57,767 nt of DNA from Welwitschia mirabilis (taxonomy: Eukaryota; Gnetophyta; Gnetopsida; Welwitschiales). The stretch covers positions 73,645,014-73,702,780 of the forward strand of contig JBOZIK010000001.1 of assembly GCA_051453625.1 (NCBI GenBank). Reading direction: 5' to 3'. The notes under the pieces were generated by a model. It was not told the origin of the DNA and did not search any database. It saw only the letters and a list, made by a program, of their open reading frames with translations. Shown one piece after another: positions 24,731-35,073 of the stretch. Both the position numbers and the translations under genes were made by a program. Every line of letters begins with the position of its first letter. The stretch's first letter is position 1.

Positions 24731-25375
24731 TCAGTTAAGGGATAGTGACTTAACTGCTAAAACATTTTTATGATTATCAGATTGATTATAGACATTAGGT
24801 GTTTCATCAGAATTTAGAAAATAACATTCATGTTCATCAAAATTTCTCTTAATATCTTGGTTTACATGAAACATTTGATCAAATAAATTAACATCTAATC
24901 TATAAGTATTATCCAGATATTTTGCAAGAAAAATAGAAGCATTTGTCTTCTCATCCACAATAGTACATTTTAATTTTTCAAAAATTATTCTATATCCTTT
25001 GTCATAAAGTTTACTTACACTTAATAAATTGTGTTTCAATCAACTAGCATAAAGTGCATTATCAAGTTTAGGTAACATACCTTCCTTGATGCATCATGTA
25101 CCTTCTATTTATGTCATTTGATTTTCTCCAAAGATGAATTGTCCTTTCTTTATGCTTTTTAAGTTTTGAAAACTTGATTTATCTCCTGACATATGTCTTG
25201 AACAACTAATTTCTAGATACCAACTATTCATATGTGATTCTCTAAAATCTATTTGTGTCAAAAATCTTTGAAGATTATTAGCTTTAATCCACTTAGTCTT
25301 ATTTGACTTTGGTGGTACATGTTTCTTAGGAATAAACTTAAAAGACAATGTATTTACATTTTTAGAGAAAAGCAT
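24731..25375 (-). pseudogene. Copia protease end and GAG-pre-integrase relic
   Basis: Minus-strand frames contain WYLEISCSRHMSGD, matching the Copia WYLDSGCSRHMTGD boundary with the protease DSG changed to EIS, then HNLLSVSKLYDKGYRIIF and CTIVDEKTNASIF of the pre-integrase domain. The match stops before the expected HHCC zinc finger. Integrase core, RT and RNase H do not follow; the cargo-ORF module does. The upstream sequence 24513-24730 carries GGTCGACC-like motifs. Confidence 0.85.
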
Positions 25376-26900
25376 TAATTATCTAACTTTGCAAAAACAT
25401 TTTAAATGATCAAATTTATCACAAAGATTACACAAAATATTAGACACATACTTACTTATCTAGTTTACCTATTTTTAAGATTTTTATATACTAAAGCCAA
25501 TACTTGATTTGTCTCTAGTGGACTTATGTACTCCAAGCATCTGTTCCAATTTAGAAAAGTTACTAGAAAATTTATTTACAAAAAAAGAAAGATCTTTTAC
25601 CTAAGAAGTTAACTTGCTGTTGTCAGATTTGAGAACATTGTATTTTTCTTTCACTTCCTCCTTTTCTTTAGAAATAATCTTCACTATTTTGTTTAACACA
25701 TTTATTTTTGGCTAGCTTTTTACATTCCTCATATAACTCCTGACACGTGTCTTCTAGCTCATCTTCTTTTTCATTAATCATATTTAAGTCATCAAGCATT
25801 GATGTGCTAAGCACATTTTTAAGTAATGGCACAAAAGCCATAAAAGACAATCTTTTATCTCTATCTAATCCATGATTTAAATAGTTTTTCTCATTTTCAT
25901 CATCTTCATTATCTTAAATAGCCATGAATGAGGGATTCCTTGACTTTCTATTATCTCTCCTAATATTAGGATACTAATTAGTCATATGTCTAAATCCTTT
26001 GCATAAGTAGCATTAGATTTCCTTTCCCTTTTCTTGCTTCTTTATTTGTTTTGGATTAATTCTTTGTGAATTCCTACTTGATTCTCCTTCTTTTTTCTTA
26101 TAAAGAAAATTTTGAATTATCTAGCTAGAAGAGCCACTTCATCATTATTGAGTTCTTTATTTGATCTATTAAATATATAATCTTCTTGCACATATTTTAA
26201 AGTAATACCTTTTCTTTTATCTTTAACTAAATTAAGCTCATAGTTTTGTAGATTACCTTAAAGTTCTTTCAATGCCATTGCATTTATGGTTTGTATTTCT
26301 TTGATAGTTATTACCTTTAGTTGAAATCTCTTGGGTAGAGATCTCAAGACTTTTTTTAACACTTTTATTTCCTCTATGCATTATTAGAGGCTTGCCATTG
26401 AGTTCACGATATCTGCAAGTATAGTAAAAAATTCTTGCAAAGTTTCTTCTTCATCCATATGAATATCTTCAAATTTAGAAATGAGAATTTGGAGTTTAGC
26501 TTGTTTAATAGTTGAGGTTCCTTCATGTGCTACTTTGAGAATGTTTCAAGCTTCCTTAGCATAGTTACAGTTCATTATTTATTTGAATTCATATGCACAT
26601 ATTACACAAAAAATTAAATTAAGAACATGAGCATCAATGATGGCTTTTGCCTTGTCTGTGGCTATCCATTGGTATCAGGATTTATAAACTAGGATAGTGT
26701 TACCATTTTCATTCATTTGGGCTATCATAGGAATAGTATGACCTTTGTAAATAACTTCCTCTATGTCGGCATCTAGGAATCTAAGAAATATTCTCATCCT
26801 AGATTTCTAATAGGCATAGTTTGACCCATCAAACATAGGTAGACGACTAGTTGAAAATACATCAAAGGTTACTTATTTTTAGGGTTCTAATATCAAGATT
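25376..26900 (-). pseudogene. Sirevirus-like gag relic
   Basis: Reading down the minus strand: RLPMFDGSNYAY and SRMRIFLRFLDAD at the gag N-terminus (about 26850-26770), ATDKAKAIIDAHVLN, EETLQEFFTILADIV and LPKRFQLKVITIKEI (UBN2-type gag), a worn zinc knuckle CYLCKGFRHMTN (about 26010), a coiled-coil-like segment DELEDTCQELYEECKKLAK (25670-25850), and an intact CX2CX4HX4C knuckle CNLCDKFDHLKCFC (about 25390-25436). Most stops are worn CAG, CAA or TGG codons. Long gag with a C-terminal coiled coil is typical of Sireviruses. Confidence 0.85.
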
Positions 26901-26927
26901 GGTTAAAATCTATTGCATACTAACGTT

Positions 26928-26940
26928 AGCTCTAATACCA
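26928..26940 (-). promoter_or_regulatory. Primer binding site, tRNA-iMet type, one C-to-T change
   Basis: On the minus strand TGGTATTAGAGCT starts two bases after the end of LTR2. It differs from TGGTATCAGAGCT by a single transition and defines LTR2 as a 5' LTR of the leftward element. Confidence 0.85.
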
Positions 26941-26942
26941 AA

Positions 26943-28311
26943 TGATAGGATCAAGAACCCTACAGAAGGGGGTGAATAGGTTCTTTCAAAAACTTAATGA
27001 TTAATCTGAAATAAATCTATTTAAAACACAACTTACATATGAAAATAAATTAATCTAGGATGTGCATAAAATAATAAAAAACTAAAAGTAAATAATTAAA
27101 AATAAAAATCACAAACTACCAAGTTTATGCAAGCTACATTTATAGTTCTTTGAGAAATCCTCTACTCCACTCTCGATAATTATCTTCTCCCAAGCTAGAT
27201 CTTAGATCTTTGTTACTCAACTAGGTATTACAAGTTTACCTATGACCTTTACAAGTGGACTTTTCTAGGCTAATTCGCAACCTTAACAATGGACTTTTTA
27301 AGGCTTACTCTCAACCTATAGCATAGAATTTTTAAGGCTTAGTCTCAACCTATAGAAAACAATGGTAATGATGTAGTAATGCCTTAATAGCACAAATATT
27401 ACTCATTCTAAAAATAGTACAATAAATGGAGCTATTCTCCTATAGAAATATACTAATGTAGCTCTAGATCTGACTAGGAAAGAAGTATGAATGCTAAAGG
27501 TAGATCACCTCTTTTAAGTAATGTGAAAGCCAAGATACAACAATGTCAATACATAGCTTGATCTTTAAGATCCAAATGATTTAGCTGAGCAAGAAAATGT
27601 TTCCAAAAGCTCTTTTGGTCATTTATGACTTAGCTGTTTATAATGAAAGGCTATTAAGGTTTATTACATTTGAATTATGCCTCCAACAGTTATAAATAGC
27701 TAGAAAATCGCTATCTAATGGCTAGATAAAGAATACATAACATTTAGAAAATTTTTTTTTCTGTGCCATCTAGTCAACCCCACAAAAATTTGATTGATTC
27801 CATGTGGTGCTGTGAATTACACAAGTTACTTGAGAGAAAGCTTTGGTCGCCCTAGGTTTTTACATCTCCATGTTTGATTGACCCCATTTGGATTTGGTTG
27901 ACCTTAATTTGGTCAACCACTTCCTAGATCTAGTCGATCCCTTGACTCTCGGTCTAAGAATACTATTTGTTAGGTTCTCAAATCTAGTCAAGCCCATGAA
28001 AATCTAGTTAACCCCTTTACATTTGGTTTAGAAACTCTGGTTCTCCAAGTTATAGGTCTAGTCGACTCCATCAGAATTTAGTTGATTCCTCTAGATGTAG
28101 TTTATTTTCCTTTAATAGGTTCAAGTGTGGTCAACCTCTTTAGGATTCGGTCGACTCCTCTAATGGGTGATACAAGTAGATAGATTTCTAGTGCATATTT
28201 CTGTTCCATTTTTTAACCTACAAAAATGTTAATAGCTTTTGTATAAAATATACAATATTGGCTATACAAAAGACATTAGTTTGAAATTAATTGGCAAAAC
28301 ACAATTCAACA
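26943..28311 (-). repeat. Sirevirus-like LTR2 (5' LTR of the left unit)
   Basis: Minus strand, from TGTTGAATTGTG to CTTGATCCTATCA, 1369 bp, collinear with LTR1. Both neighbours are Sirevirus internal DNA: the primer site on the left and polypurine-tract repeats of a second unit on the right. It therefore serves as 5' LTR of one unit and 3' LTR of the next. The GGTCGACC-like array lies at 27770-28170. Confidence 0.85.
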
Positions 28312-29030
28312 ATCTTCCCCTTTGACATTAATGGCAAATCAATAAGTGATTTCAAGACTAAACAAATTTAATCTCTTTCACCAAATAATTTTAAGGCATA
28401 TTATCATAATAAGAACTCCTCCTTTCACAAAGCCATATGAACAACATTAAACAAAGGGTATATAAAAATATTTCTAAAGCAATCATTTTTAGTTGATGCA
28501 TATTTTTGAAAATACTACATTTTCTCCCCCTTTGACATTAATGGGAAAAAAATATAAACCTTAAATATGTGGCCAGAAATACCAAATTTTCTCCACCTAA
28601 CTTAATGCTAAAGTAATAATTCAAATTTGAGACAAGTTAAGGTATTTTGAACAAATAATATTTTCTGCTTTTAAATGCAATCAATTTAAGTATGCACATT
28701 TAGGAATTAAGAAGATACAATGATAATCATAATGTAATGAAGAACACTTATTTAATTAGATGACACAAATATTTTGATTCATTTTCAAATGATATAACAA
28801 TTTTAAGCTTTCCAAAAACAAGCACATATAATATCACACTACCAAATGAGATATACCAAATGATACAAATATTGTGCTGAAATAGATATCTAAATTGCAT
28901 TATGAGTAAAACATTACAAGTCTAATATGCAAAGATTACAGAGAAAAAAATGCTCATCAAGAGCATACAACTAAAATTTAACAAATAATCACAATTAAAT
29001 CTCCCACTTTTTGACACCAAAGGCAAAGGA
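28312..29030 (-). promoter_or_regulatory. Multiple polypurine-tract repeats, copy 2
   Basis: On the minus strand AATGTCAAAGGGGAAGATT lies directly before LTR2 (28312-28330). Repeats follow at about 28412-28425 (GGAGGAGTT-like), 28518-28545 (AATGTCAAAGGGGGAGAA) and 29000-29028 (GGTGTCAAAAAGTGGGAGA). Order and spacing match copy 1. Confidence 0.75.
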
Positions 29031-29065
29031 GAGAATACCAAACATAATCTGAAAAATAAAAGATT

Positions 29066-30109
29066 TTAATTAGACTTCTCCTCCTCTTCTTCTTCTTCCT
29101 CTTCAGAGTCTTCCTCTTCTTATTCCTCATCTCCTCCAATGTGGGCTAAATTGGTAGCCTCTACTAAGGTATTTGCAATGTCATATCCAGTTACAATAAG
29201 GGCTTGTTTTATGTGTCTAGTATGGGAGTCAATCCGTCTCAGACATGAAAGAGTCTCATCAGGAGATGCTTCCTTAGGAGTAGCAGAAGGAAATTTCTTG
29301 GAGGAGGTAAAGATATGCATGTGAGACAAAGTCACACATCCAATGGATGACATAGGCTGAAGGGTTTCCAACTTAGGATGTAAGTTGATACAAAAATAGT
29401 AACAAATACTTGTGATAAGCACAGAGTAGGGTAAATCCCTAGTTCTGTGATATTCTAGCTGTAAGGCCATATTCTTTAGTATTATGGCAGGAGTATAAAT
29501 GGAATGCTCAGTTCCTACCAAATACATCAAATAGGATCGATAGTAGGAGGCCTCATCATGATGGCCAGCTAAAGGTAGAAAGTTATACGTAAAAATTAAA
29601 TGAAGAAAACGATATTTAGAAGTCCATAAAAAGGTATACCAAGTGTGCTTCCAAGAGTACACCCTACTATAAAACTCCCTAGTAACCACAGGATTGTCTT
29701 CCATAGTGTCTCTAAGAGGCCAAAACTCCTCATAGTCTCCTCTTGGAAGATCAGTTAGCTGAGAGATGGGATTTGCTATCACTCTCATCCTCTTAGCCAA
29801 AACAAGGGTTTCAAGAGTCCTGGAATCACGATTAAAAGAGGCATTACAATAAAACATCCTAGTAAAAAAAGGATAAGCTTGACCTGAAACATCTAAGAAA
29901 TGGTCAAGATCTTGTTCTCTTAGGAGTTAGATAACTTCCCTAAGTTCCCTGAGCTATGATGTAGCTACAAATCACTCCTGAGACACGGCTTTCTTCTCAA
30001 ACTTATTAGAAAACTTGTTAATATCTTCTTTTGACATTCGTTGGTAGAAGAAGGATGGTTTCCTTAAAGAAGCCTCCTTTGCTCTTCTCCTGAAAGAACT
30101 TTTAGCCAT
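29066..30109 (-). pseudogene. Cargo ORF of non-autonomous Sirevirus, copy 2 (plant transposon-protein-like)
   Basis: One frame runs from ATG at 30107-30109 (MAKSSFRRRAKEA) to a stop at 29066-29068, 347 codons. Only four internal stops break it: three between 29860 and 29974 (TGA, TAG, TAA) and one near 29120. The longest open stretch is 29120-29857. Key segments are TREFYSRVYSWKH, HLIFTYNFLPLAGHHDEA, YLVGTEHSIYTPAII, YSVLITSICYYF and an acidic C-terminus of about 15 Glu/Asp. The EFY, then N-LP-GHHDE layout resembles the Pfam putative plant transposon protein domain (Transposase_32, by memory). Function unknown. It occupies the place of integrase-RT-RNase H in a Copia frame and has its own TATA box upstream. 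Confidence 0.75.
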
Positions 30110-30233
30110 TCTAAGAGTCTTGAAAGTAAAAAGGACTAAGAAAAACACTGGATCTGGAAGAAAGAGCTCTAGATCTTGAAAGAAAATCACTAGATCTGAG
30201 AGATAGAGAGGGCTAGAACATAATGAAATCAAG

Positions 30234-30255
30234 TTAGGGTTCTATCTCTTTTATA
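30234..30255 (-). promoter_or_regulatory. Putative internal promoter of cargo ORF, copy 2
   Basis: On the minus strand TATAAAAG (30248-30255) is followed by AACCCTAA (30234-30241). The ATG lies about 125 bases further on. The pair is conserved in copy 1. TATA box plus telo-box is a common layout in plant Pol II promoters; use as a promoter is inferred. Confidence 0.55.
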
Positions 30256-30489
30256 GATTGAAGGAAATAGGGTGAAATGAAGAAAGAAATTGGGTCCACC
30301 GACTGTACTTCTGCATTGTAATTCGTCATATTTGATTAACCACTCAAGGTTTTAGTCAACCAATTGAGACACAGGTCTATAATACTGGAAGAGATTTAGG
30401 TGACCAGGCTTTCAGTTCAATCGACCGACCACATCTAGTTGACCGAATCATAGATCCAATTAACCACCCTGTAATTAGCCAAGGGATGG

Positions 30490-30645
30490 TGTCTTAATAC
30501 CTAGATCATTTTCATGATTAACAAATTAATTATAAACATAGGACGTTACATCAGGATTTATTAGAAAACATTCATTTCTATTAGAATTTAGTCTAACATC
30601 ATGATTTTCATGGACTAATTGATCAATCAAATTAATATCTATTAG
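30490..30645 (-). pseudogene. Truncated GAG-pre-integrase end of the right Sirevirus unit
   Basis: The minus strand reads LIDQLVHENHDVRLN and NECFLINPDVTSYVYN, matching NLFDQMFHVNQDIKRN and HECYFLNSDETPNVYN of the left unit (24780-24890). Homology ends at about 30645. The gag and primer site expected further right are absent, so the unit was cut here. Between this relic and the cargo-ORF promoter lie more GGTCGACC-like motifs (30330-30450). Confidence 0.75.
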
Positions 30646-30649
30646 CTTC

Positions 30650-31723
30650 TAGGATCATCTTTAAAATGTGATTTATCTTTATAAATGACTATCACCCTCT
30701 TGAGTGTCGTTTAGATGACATAGTGAATGACTGACAGTAGAAACCTGGTTTTTTTATTTAGTGATTAGTATAGTTATCTCTAAAGTGTCATCAAGATGAC
30801 CAGATGGATGACACTACTCTTTTTCATTTTTCATCCCTTCTGATCATCAATCATCATTCTAAACTAGATTCATAATGCTCTGGATAAGTTAGGAAGTTTG
30901 GAATATGTCAGGAAAGGGTTCATAATCTTTAAGTTTGATGTTTTATGTGATCATCTTGATTGAGGTTCAACTCTTTCCAATTTGCTTGGGAACTTATTAA
31001 ATATACCTATAATTACACTTCAATAACTCCATCAAATAGGCCAAATTGCCCTCATAATAGGATCTCATGATCTTTAAAGATGTCCTCAACGTAAAGTAAT
31101 ATGTCCTATGGTGTGTGTATGACTTATTTAGGCCCAAAATATAAAAATAAAGCAAAAAAGGGTTCTTCGAAGAAGAACTTTTTTATTATTGAACGGTCAA
31201 CGTGTTTTATCTACTTATGAGAAGATAAAATTTTTGAATTTACTTTGATGTAGATGAAAAGTAATTTTTATTTGGTAGCAAATGATCGTAAATCCATGGA
31301 GTAATGAATCATTAAAAAAAGAAAAGGAAAAAACTATTAATATTTTCTCAGGTGCAAAAACAAATCAGTAAGTTCAATAGCCTTAAACTAGCCAACTCTT
31401 AAATCTAATTAGATATCATTACTATACAAATAAATATTTTTCTAAGAGTATTTTTACTCGAATATGGAGAAGAAGTAGAGATAAAAATGTAAACCATACA
31501 AGTATCTAGTTTTTCAGCTCTAATGTAGAGAGAGGAATTAGTTGTTAGCAAAAGAAAAATATAAATAAAGAAATTCTTGATTTTTAAGTTAGTCTTAGTT
31601 CACCTCTACCTCTTGAGAAATAGTCTTAGTAAAGGAAGTTTTGGTAAGAAGGTTAAAGCAACAAAAGCCATTAAAATATTTTGTTATTCAAAAAGTTAAT
31701 TCAAAAATGGACATAACACACAA
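30650..31723. other. Unassigned stretch with LTR-type palindromes
   Basis: No gene is recognised. Two palindromic motifs of the kind found in the Athila LTRs lie at about 30688-30712 (GTCGTTTAGATGAC) and 30788-30822 (GTGTCATCAAGATGAC then GGATGAC), suggesting an Athila-derived piece at 30650-30850. The part after about 31250 may be the plastid spacer between rps12 and rpl20, but I cannot confirm that. Confidence 0.35.
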
Positions 31724-32065
31724 ACGACTAGAGCAAAATGAGGATATATAGCTCAAAGGTGTCAAAACACAATTCTTCTTTTTGCTTTAGGTTTTCAAGG
31801 ATCTCATTCCAAATAGTTTCAAGCTACTAAGTAATAGAAACAAAGGGCCTTAATCTTTGATAAAGCAAATAAAATAAAAAGAAAAATATATTTTTATTAC
31901 TTGTGGATTACTTAGATTAATGAAGTGGTTTGTTGTGATGGGGTATCTTATAGTAAATTTGTGCATTATATGTAGTAAAATTAGTTTCCACTAAAATCAT
32001 AAAACACTCATCCAAATAGCTACATTCCATTCTACTATATTTTAAAAAATTATGACATAAGGACC
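31724..32065 (+). pseudogene. rpl20: Plastid rpl20 relic in NUPT
   Basis: Starts at ACGACTAGAGCAAAATGAGG (ATG worn to ACG). Clear matches to the plastid gene follow, for example GAGGATATATAGCTCAAAGG, TTTCAAGGATCTCATTC, GGGCCTTAATCTTTG and TTGTGGATTACTTAGAT. It covers about the full 117-codon length with frameshifts. It would encode plastid ribosomal protein L20, but this copy is nuclear and dead. Confidence 0.8.
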
Positions 32066-32239
32066 TAAAATCCTTAGTGGTTTCCCTTTAAGAAAAAAAT
32101 TAAAAAGAAAATAAAAAATTCATTTTTCCCTTTTTTTTGAGAATTATAATTGCAATTTTTATAACTCTAAAAAGTATAGTTAGACTTAACTCCTTTACAG
32201 CTTTATGAACTTTGTTTTAATTGTAAAGGATATAACTTT

Positions 32240-32800
32240 TTCTTTCTTCATCTTTTTGAACCTTCTTGTCTAAAGGGAATAATTTTTTGGTCTTTTTCTT
32301 TTGGAACTTTAATTTTTTAATCATAAGAGTCATAACTATATACTACAAGCTATTTTAATAGCAACAACCATAAGGCATCATTGTTTTTAATTTAATTTAT
32401 TAACTTTTCTAGGTAAGATTGGTACTTGATCGCTAATATAATGATTACATTAATTAAACTTCTATTTTTATAATTGATTTGATCCTTTGACTTTATTTGA
32501 ATTTTTTTAAAATTTTTTTAATAAATGATGTTTATGATTACTAGATGGCCTTAAAGACTTAAGCCACCTAAAATGAAAAGATTTCTATTTATGACTACTA
32601 TATGGTATCTTAATCTTATTAGACATTATCTTAGGTTTATTAGAGAGTGTCTTAGAATAAATAAATAGTATCTCAAACTTAAATCACTTAAAATCAAAAG
32701 ATTACTTAGAACATTTATGATTAACAGATAGTCTCTAAGGCTTCTACCACTTAAAATCAAAAGACTCCTTAGACATAGTTCAAAGAAGTGTTTTAATGCC
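32240..32800 (-). pseudogene. rps18: Plastid rps18 relic with repeated N-terminal part
   Basis: The minus strand contains GGATCAAATCAATTATAAAA then AGAAGTTTAATTAATG, and further on GTTGCTATTAAAATAGCTTG, matching the middle and end of plastid rps18. Upstream, around 32540-32790, a segment with TCTTTTGATTTTAAGTGG recurs about three times, so the N-terminal coding part is expanded beyond the usual length (about 101 codons). It lies between rpl20 and rpl33 as in plastid genomes. Confidence 0.65.
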
Positions 32801-32875
32801 CTATTTTATTGTTAAAATACCATTTAGTTCTTTATTTTTGTAATAAAAATCATTTCGATGAAATAGAATGTTCTT

Positions 32876-33070
32876 TTTTATTTCTTTCTCTTTTTATGAA
32901 TGGTATGCTTCAAATAGAAGGGACAAAGTTTCTTGATTTCCAATAGACTTGGTTTATTATGTTATTTCTTTTTAGTTATATATATAAAAACATTGGAAAT
33001 TTTTTTAAAATAATCTTTTTCGTTACAATAAAAATGTTTTCAAAATTAAACAAAAAGTAAAAAAACTCAT
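32876..33070 (-). pseudogene. rpl33: Plastid rpl33 relic
   Basis: The plus strand TTTCTTTCTCTTTTTATGAA, ATAGAAGGGACAAAGTTTC and ACATTGGAAAT follow the reverse complement of plastid rpl33 from its 3' end inward, with transitions. The length fits the 66-codon gene. Orientation is opposite to rpl20, as expected. Confidence 0.7.
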
Positions 33071-33283
33071 GGACATATTTTTGCTGACATAACCTTAATA
33101 TAATCATCTATTTTTTCCTTCAAATCCAAAAAAAGTTTGTAGATGAAACTAAATGGCTCCCTTTCTTTTTGTTCCATAGTAGAGAATTAGAGAATTAAAA
33201 AAATTCCATACCCCTAGGTTTTTCCAAACTCCAAAATATTTGTGCTTTTTACATGAATGAAAAAAGAATGAAAAGGAGCCTAC

Positions 33284-33418
33284 CTTTAAAAAATCGAAAA
33301 AGAAAAAGTAAGAGCATCTAAGAATATTATTGATTTTAATCAATAAACTAGTTGAAGAGCTAAACCATAGAGTTGTTAAAATTGGTGTTGTTTAAACATA
33401 TATCTTTATATCTTGTAT
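33284..33418 (-). pseudogene. psaJ: Plastid psaJ relic
   Basis: The minus strand from 33418 reads ATACAAGATATAAAGATATA, then CTCTATGGTTTAG, then TTGATTAAAATCAATAATAT, matching psaJ (ATG worn to ATA). The expected 44 codons fit the coordinates. The minus-strand open frame at 33149-33343 covers only its C-terminal codons plus spacer. Confidence 0.75.
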
Positions 33419-33588
33419 GGAACATTCTTCTATTTTGAAATCTCAGAAGGTAAACCAGCTTTATTATTATAACTCTTTGATTAAAGGAAATTAAAATGAC
33501 AAATTCATTATTCAAAGGAAAGTAGAATTAAAGAGTTTTCCTTTATGTTATAACAACTTAGTTCTCAATCCAAAAAAATTCTCCTACG

Positions 33589-33658
33589 AGGGATGTAGCA
33601 TAGCTTGGGTAGCACATTTGTTGTGGGTACAAAATGTTGTAGGATTAAATCATCCCTA
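33589..33658 (+). pseudogene. trnP-UGG: Plastid tRNA-Pro (UGG) relic
   Basis: AGGGATGTAGCATAGCTTGG starts a sequence matching plastid trnP along its length, with G-to-A and C-to-T changes, one inserted G and a deletion of about five bases in the T-arm region. The anticodon part TGTTGTGGGTAC shows a TGG-type loop. It ends ATCATCCCTA. Not a functional tRNA. Confidence 0.85.
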
Positions 33659-33736
33659 TTTATTATTTTTCCCTTCAGTACTAAGTTAATTAGAACTTAA
33701 TCAATTATTATCCATGATTAAGTTCTAAAGAAAAAA

Positions 33737-33810
33737 TTGCTCTTAGTTCAACTTGGTAGAACATAGATCTCTAAAACCTAATGTCTTAGGTTTAAATCTT
33801 ATAGGATGTG
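33737..33810 (+). pseudogene. trnW-CCA: Plastid tRNA-Trp (CCA) relic
   Basis: TTGCTCTTAGTTCAACTTGG, then TAGAACATAGATCTC, TAAAACCTAATGTCTTAGG, TTTAAATCTTATAGGATGTG is plastid trnW end to end (74 bases) with only transitions. The anticodon CCA is worn to CTA. It stands about 80 bases from trnP, as in plastid genomes. Confidence 0.88.
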
Positions 33811-33918
33811 ATTATGAAGTTTTGGTCCCAACAAAAAAGAAACTTCATAACCAATGAATCACCCAAAAAAATTATTAATATAATAATTTTAACATTATTA
33901 TCTAGAATAGCAAGTTAA

Positions 33919-34030
33919 TCAAATATCTAATTAATCCCTGTGCCGTAATGTAAATATGCTATTACAAAAAATCTCACCCAAGTGATAAGAATTAGGTCTA
34001 GAACAATTCCAAAAGCAAAGATTCAACCAT
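33919..34030 (-). pseudogene. petG: Plastid petG relic
   Basis: The plus strand AATGTAAATATGCTATTACA and GATAAGAATTAGGTCTAGAA follow the reverse complement of petG, with CAT (start) near 34028. Length close to the normal 37 codons plus stop. It follows trnW in opposite orientation, as in plastids. Confidence 0.8.
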
Positions 34031-34713
34031 TTCAACATTCAAACAAAAAGTAAAATTTATAACTATACCAAATAGTATTACTAAATAGCATAATCTAATA
34101 ATAATTATTATTATAATAGTGGTTAGATTATATCTTTTTATAGCACTAGGGCTTATGTAAACTTATGATGACAGAAATCAAGGTGCAATGTTTCATTAGT
34201 CTTCCCATCTCTATAGGCACTTGAACCCAAGACTCTAGGTTCATGTGTCCCTTGACTTTACCACTAAGGTAAGCAAACTTGGATAAGCTAGTTTATGCTA
34301 TTTTTTCTTATAGATTTACAACAATTTAGAAATGTAGCTATAAGTTTACATTTTTTTTTTCCTCCATTTAGATGTAACTTCAAAATTTTTGGTAATTACC
34401 TCTTGAAAATATGTATATAACAACTTGGCTTTAGTGCTATGGTTATTCCAATTAGTTATTTTTACTTTTTTTATTAGTTTTTTCTTTTTAGTTTAATTCC
34501 ATTTATTGCTTTCAATTTAAAAAAGGGCTTATATAAAAATTCATCTCATTTTTATTAAAAAAATTCTCAAATATTGATTAAACCAGATTGAAAGATGTTC
34601 TTGTGATTAGAAAAATATTTCCTAACTATAGAGTCTTCTCTAATAAAAGCAAATAATTATTTATTGTGTCATGAAAAAGTTGGTTAAACTGATCCAATAT
34701 TATGTTATTAAAC
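34031..34713. other. Non-plastid insert between petG and psbE, with a tRNA-like piece
   Basis: petL should be here but is not recognisable. On the minus strand around 34197-34275 a tRNA-like piece has CCTTAGTGGTAAAG (A-box-like) and GGTTCAAGTGCC (B-box-like) about 40 bases apart. It could be the head of a SINE or a foreign tRNA relic. The rest is AT-rich with no gene. Confidence 0.4.
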
Positions 34714-35063
34714 ATACAAAGTTACATATGAGAACCCTCCTTTATGGATATTCGTACTAGTATCGATACTGGATTATTCACAGTACTACTACACTCTCCT
34801 TATTTATTGCAGGTTGTTTAGGCGTAAAGACAAGTTTAGCTTATGATATTTTTAGGGGGTACCCAACCAAATGAGTAGTTTAACAAAGACTAATGGGAGA
34901 TTCCATTAAGAATTGGCTATTTTAATTCATTAAAACAATTTATGATGTTGTTCAGAGTTGCCCAGCCAAATGAATAGTTTAGCAAATACTAATGGGAGAT
35001 TCCATTAAGGACTGACCATTTTAATTCATTAGAACAACTCGAGTAATTTACAAAATATTTTTA
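34714..35063 (+). pseudogene. psbE: Plastid psbE relic with 99-bp internal tandem duplication
   Basis: ATTCGTACTAGTATCGATAC, then GGATTATTCACAG and GTTTAGCTTATGATAT follow plastid psbE (cytochrome b559 alpha). From TATGAT at 34842 the gene's second half appears, and it appears again from 34941: both contain CTAATGGGAGATTCCATTAA. The repeat period is 99 bp (33 codons). The end ATATTTTTAG joins psbF. Confidence 0.85.
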
Positions 35064-35073
35064 GAAAAGACTA

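Noticed and set aside
29139-29324. A 61-codon plus-strand open frame
   Set aside because: Antisense to the preserved C-terminal part of the cargo ORF.
33589-33810. Functional nuclear tRNA genes
   Set aside because: Both match plastid trnP and trnW but have broken stems, a worn anticodon (trnW) and a deletion (trnP), and lie among plastid pseudogenes.
34197-34275. Plastid origin of the tRNA-like piece
   Set aside because: It does not fit any plastid tRNA expected between petG and psbE; treated as a possible SINE head instead.
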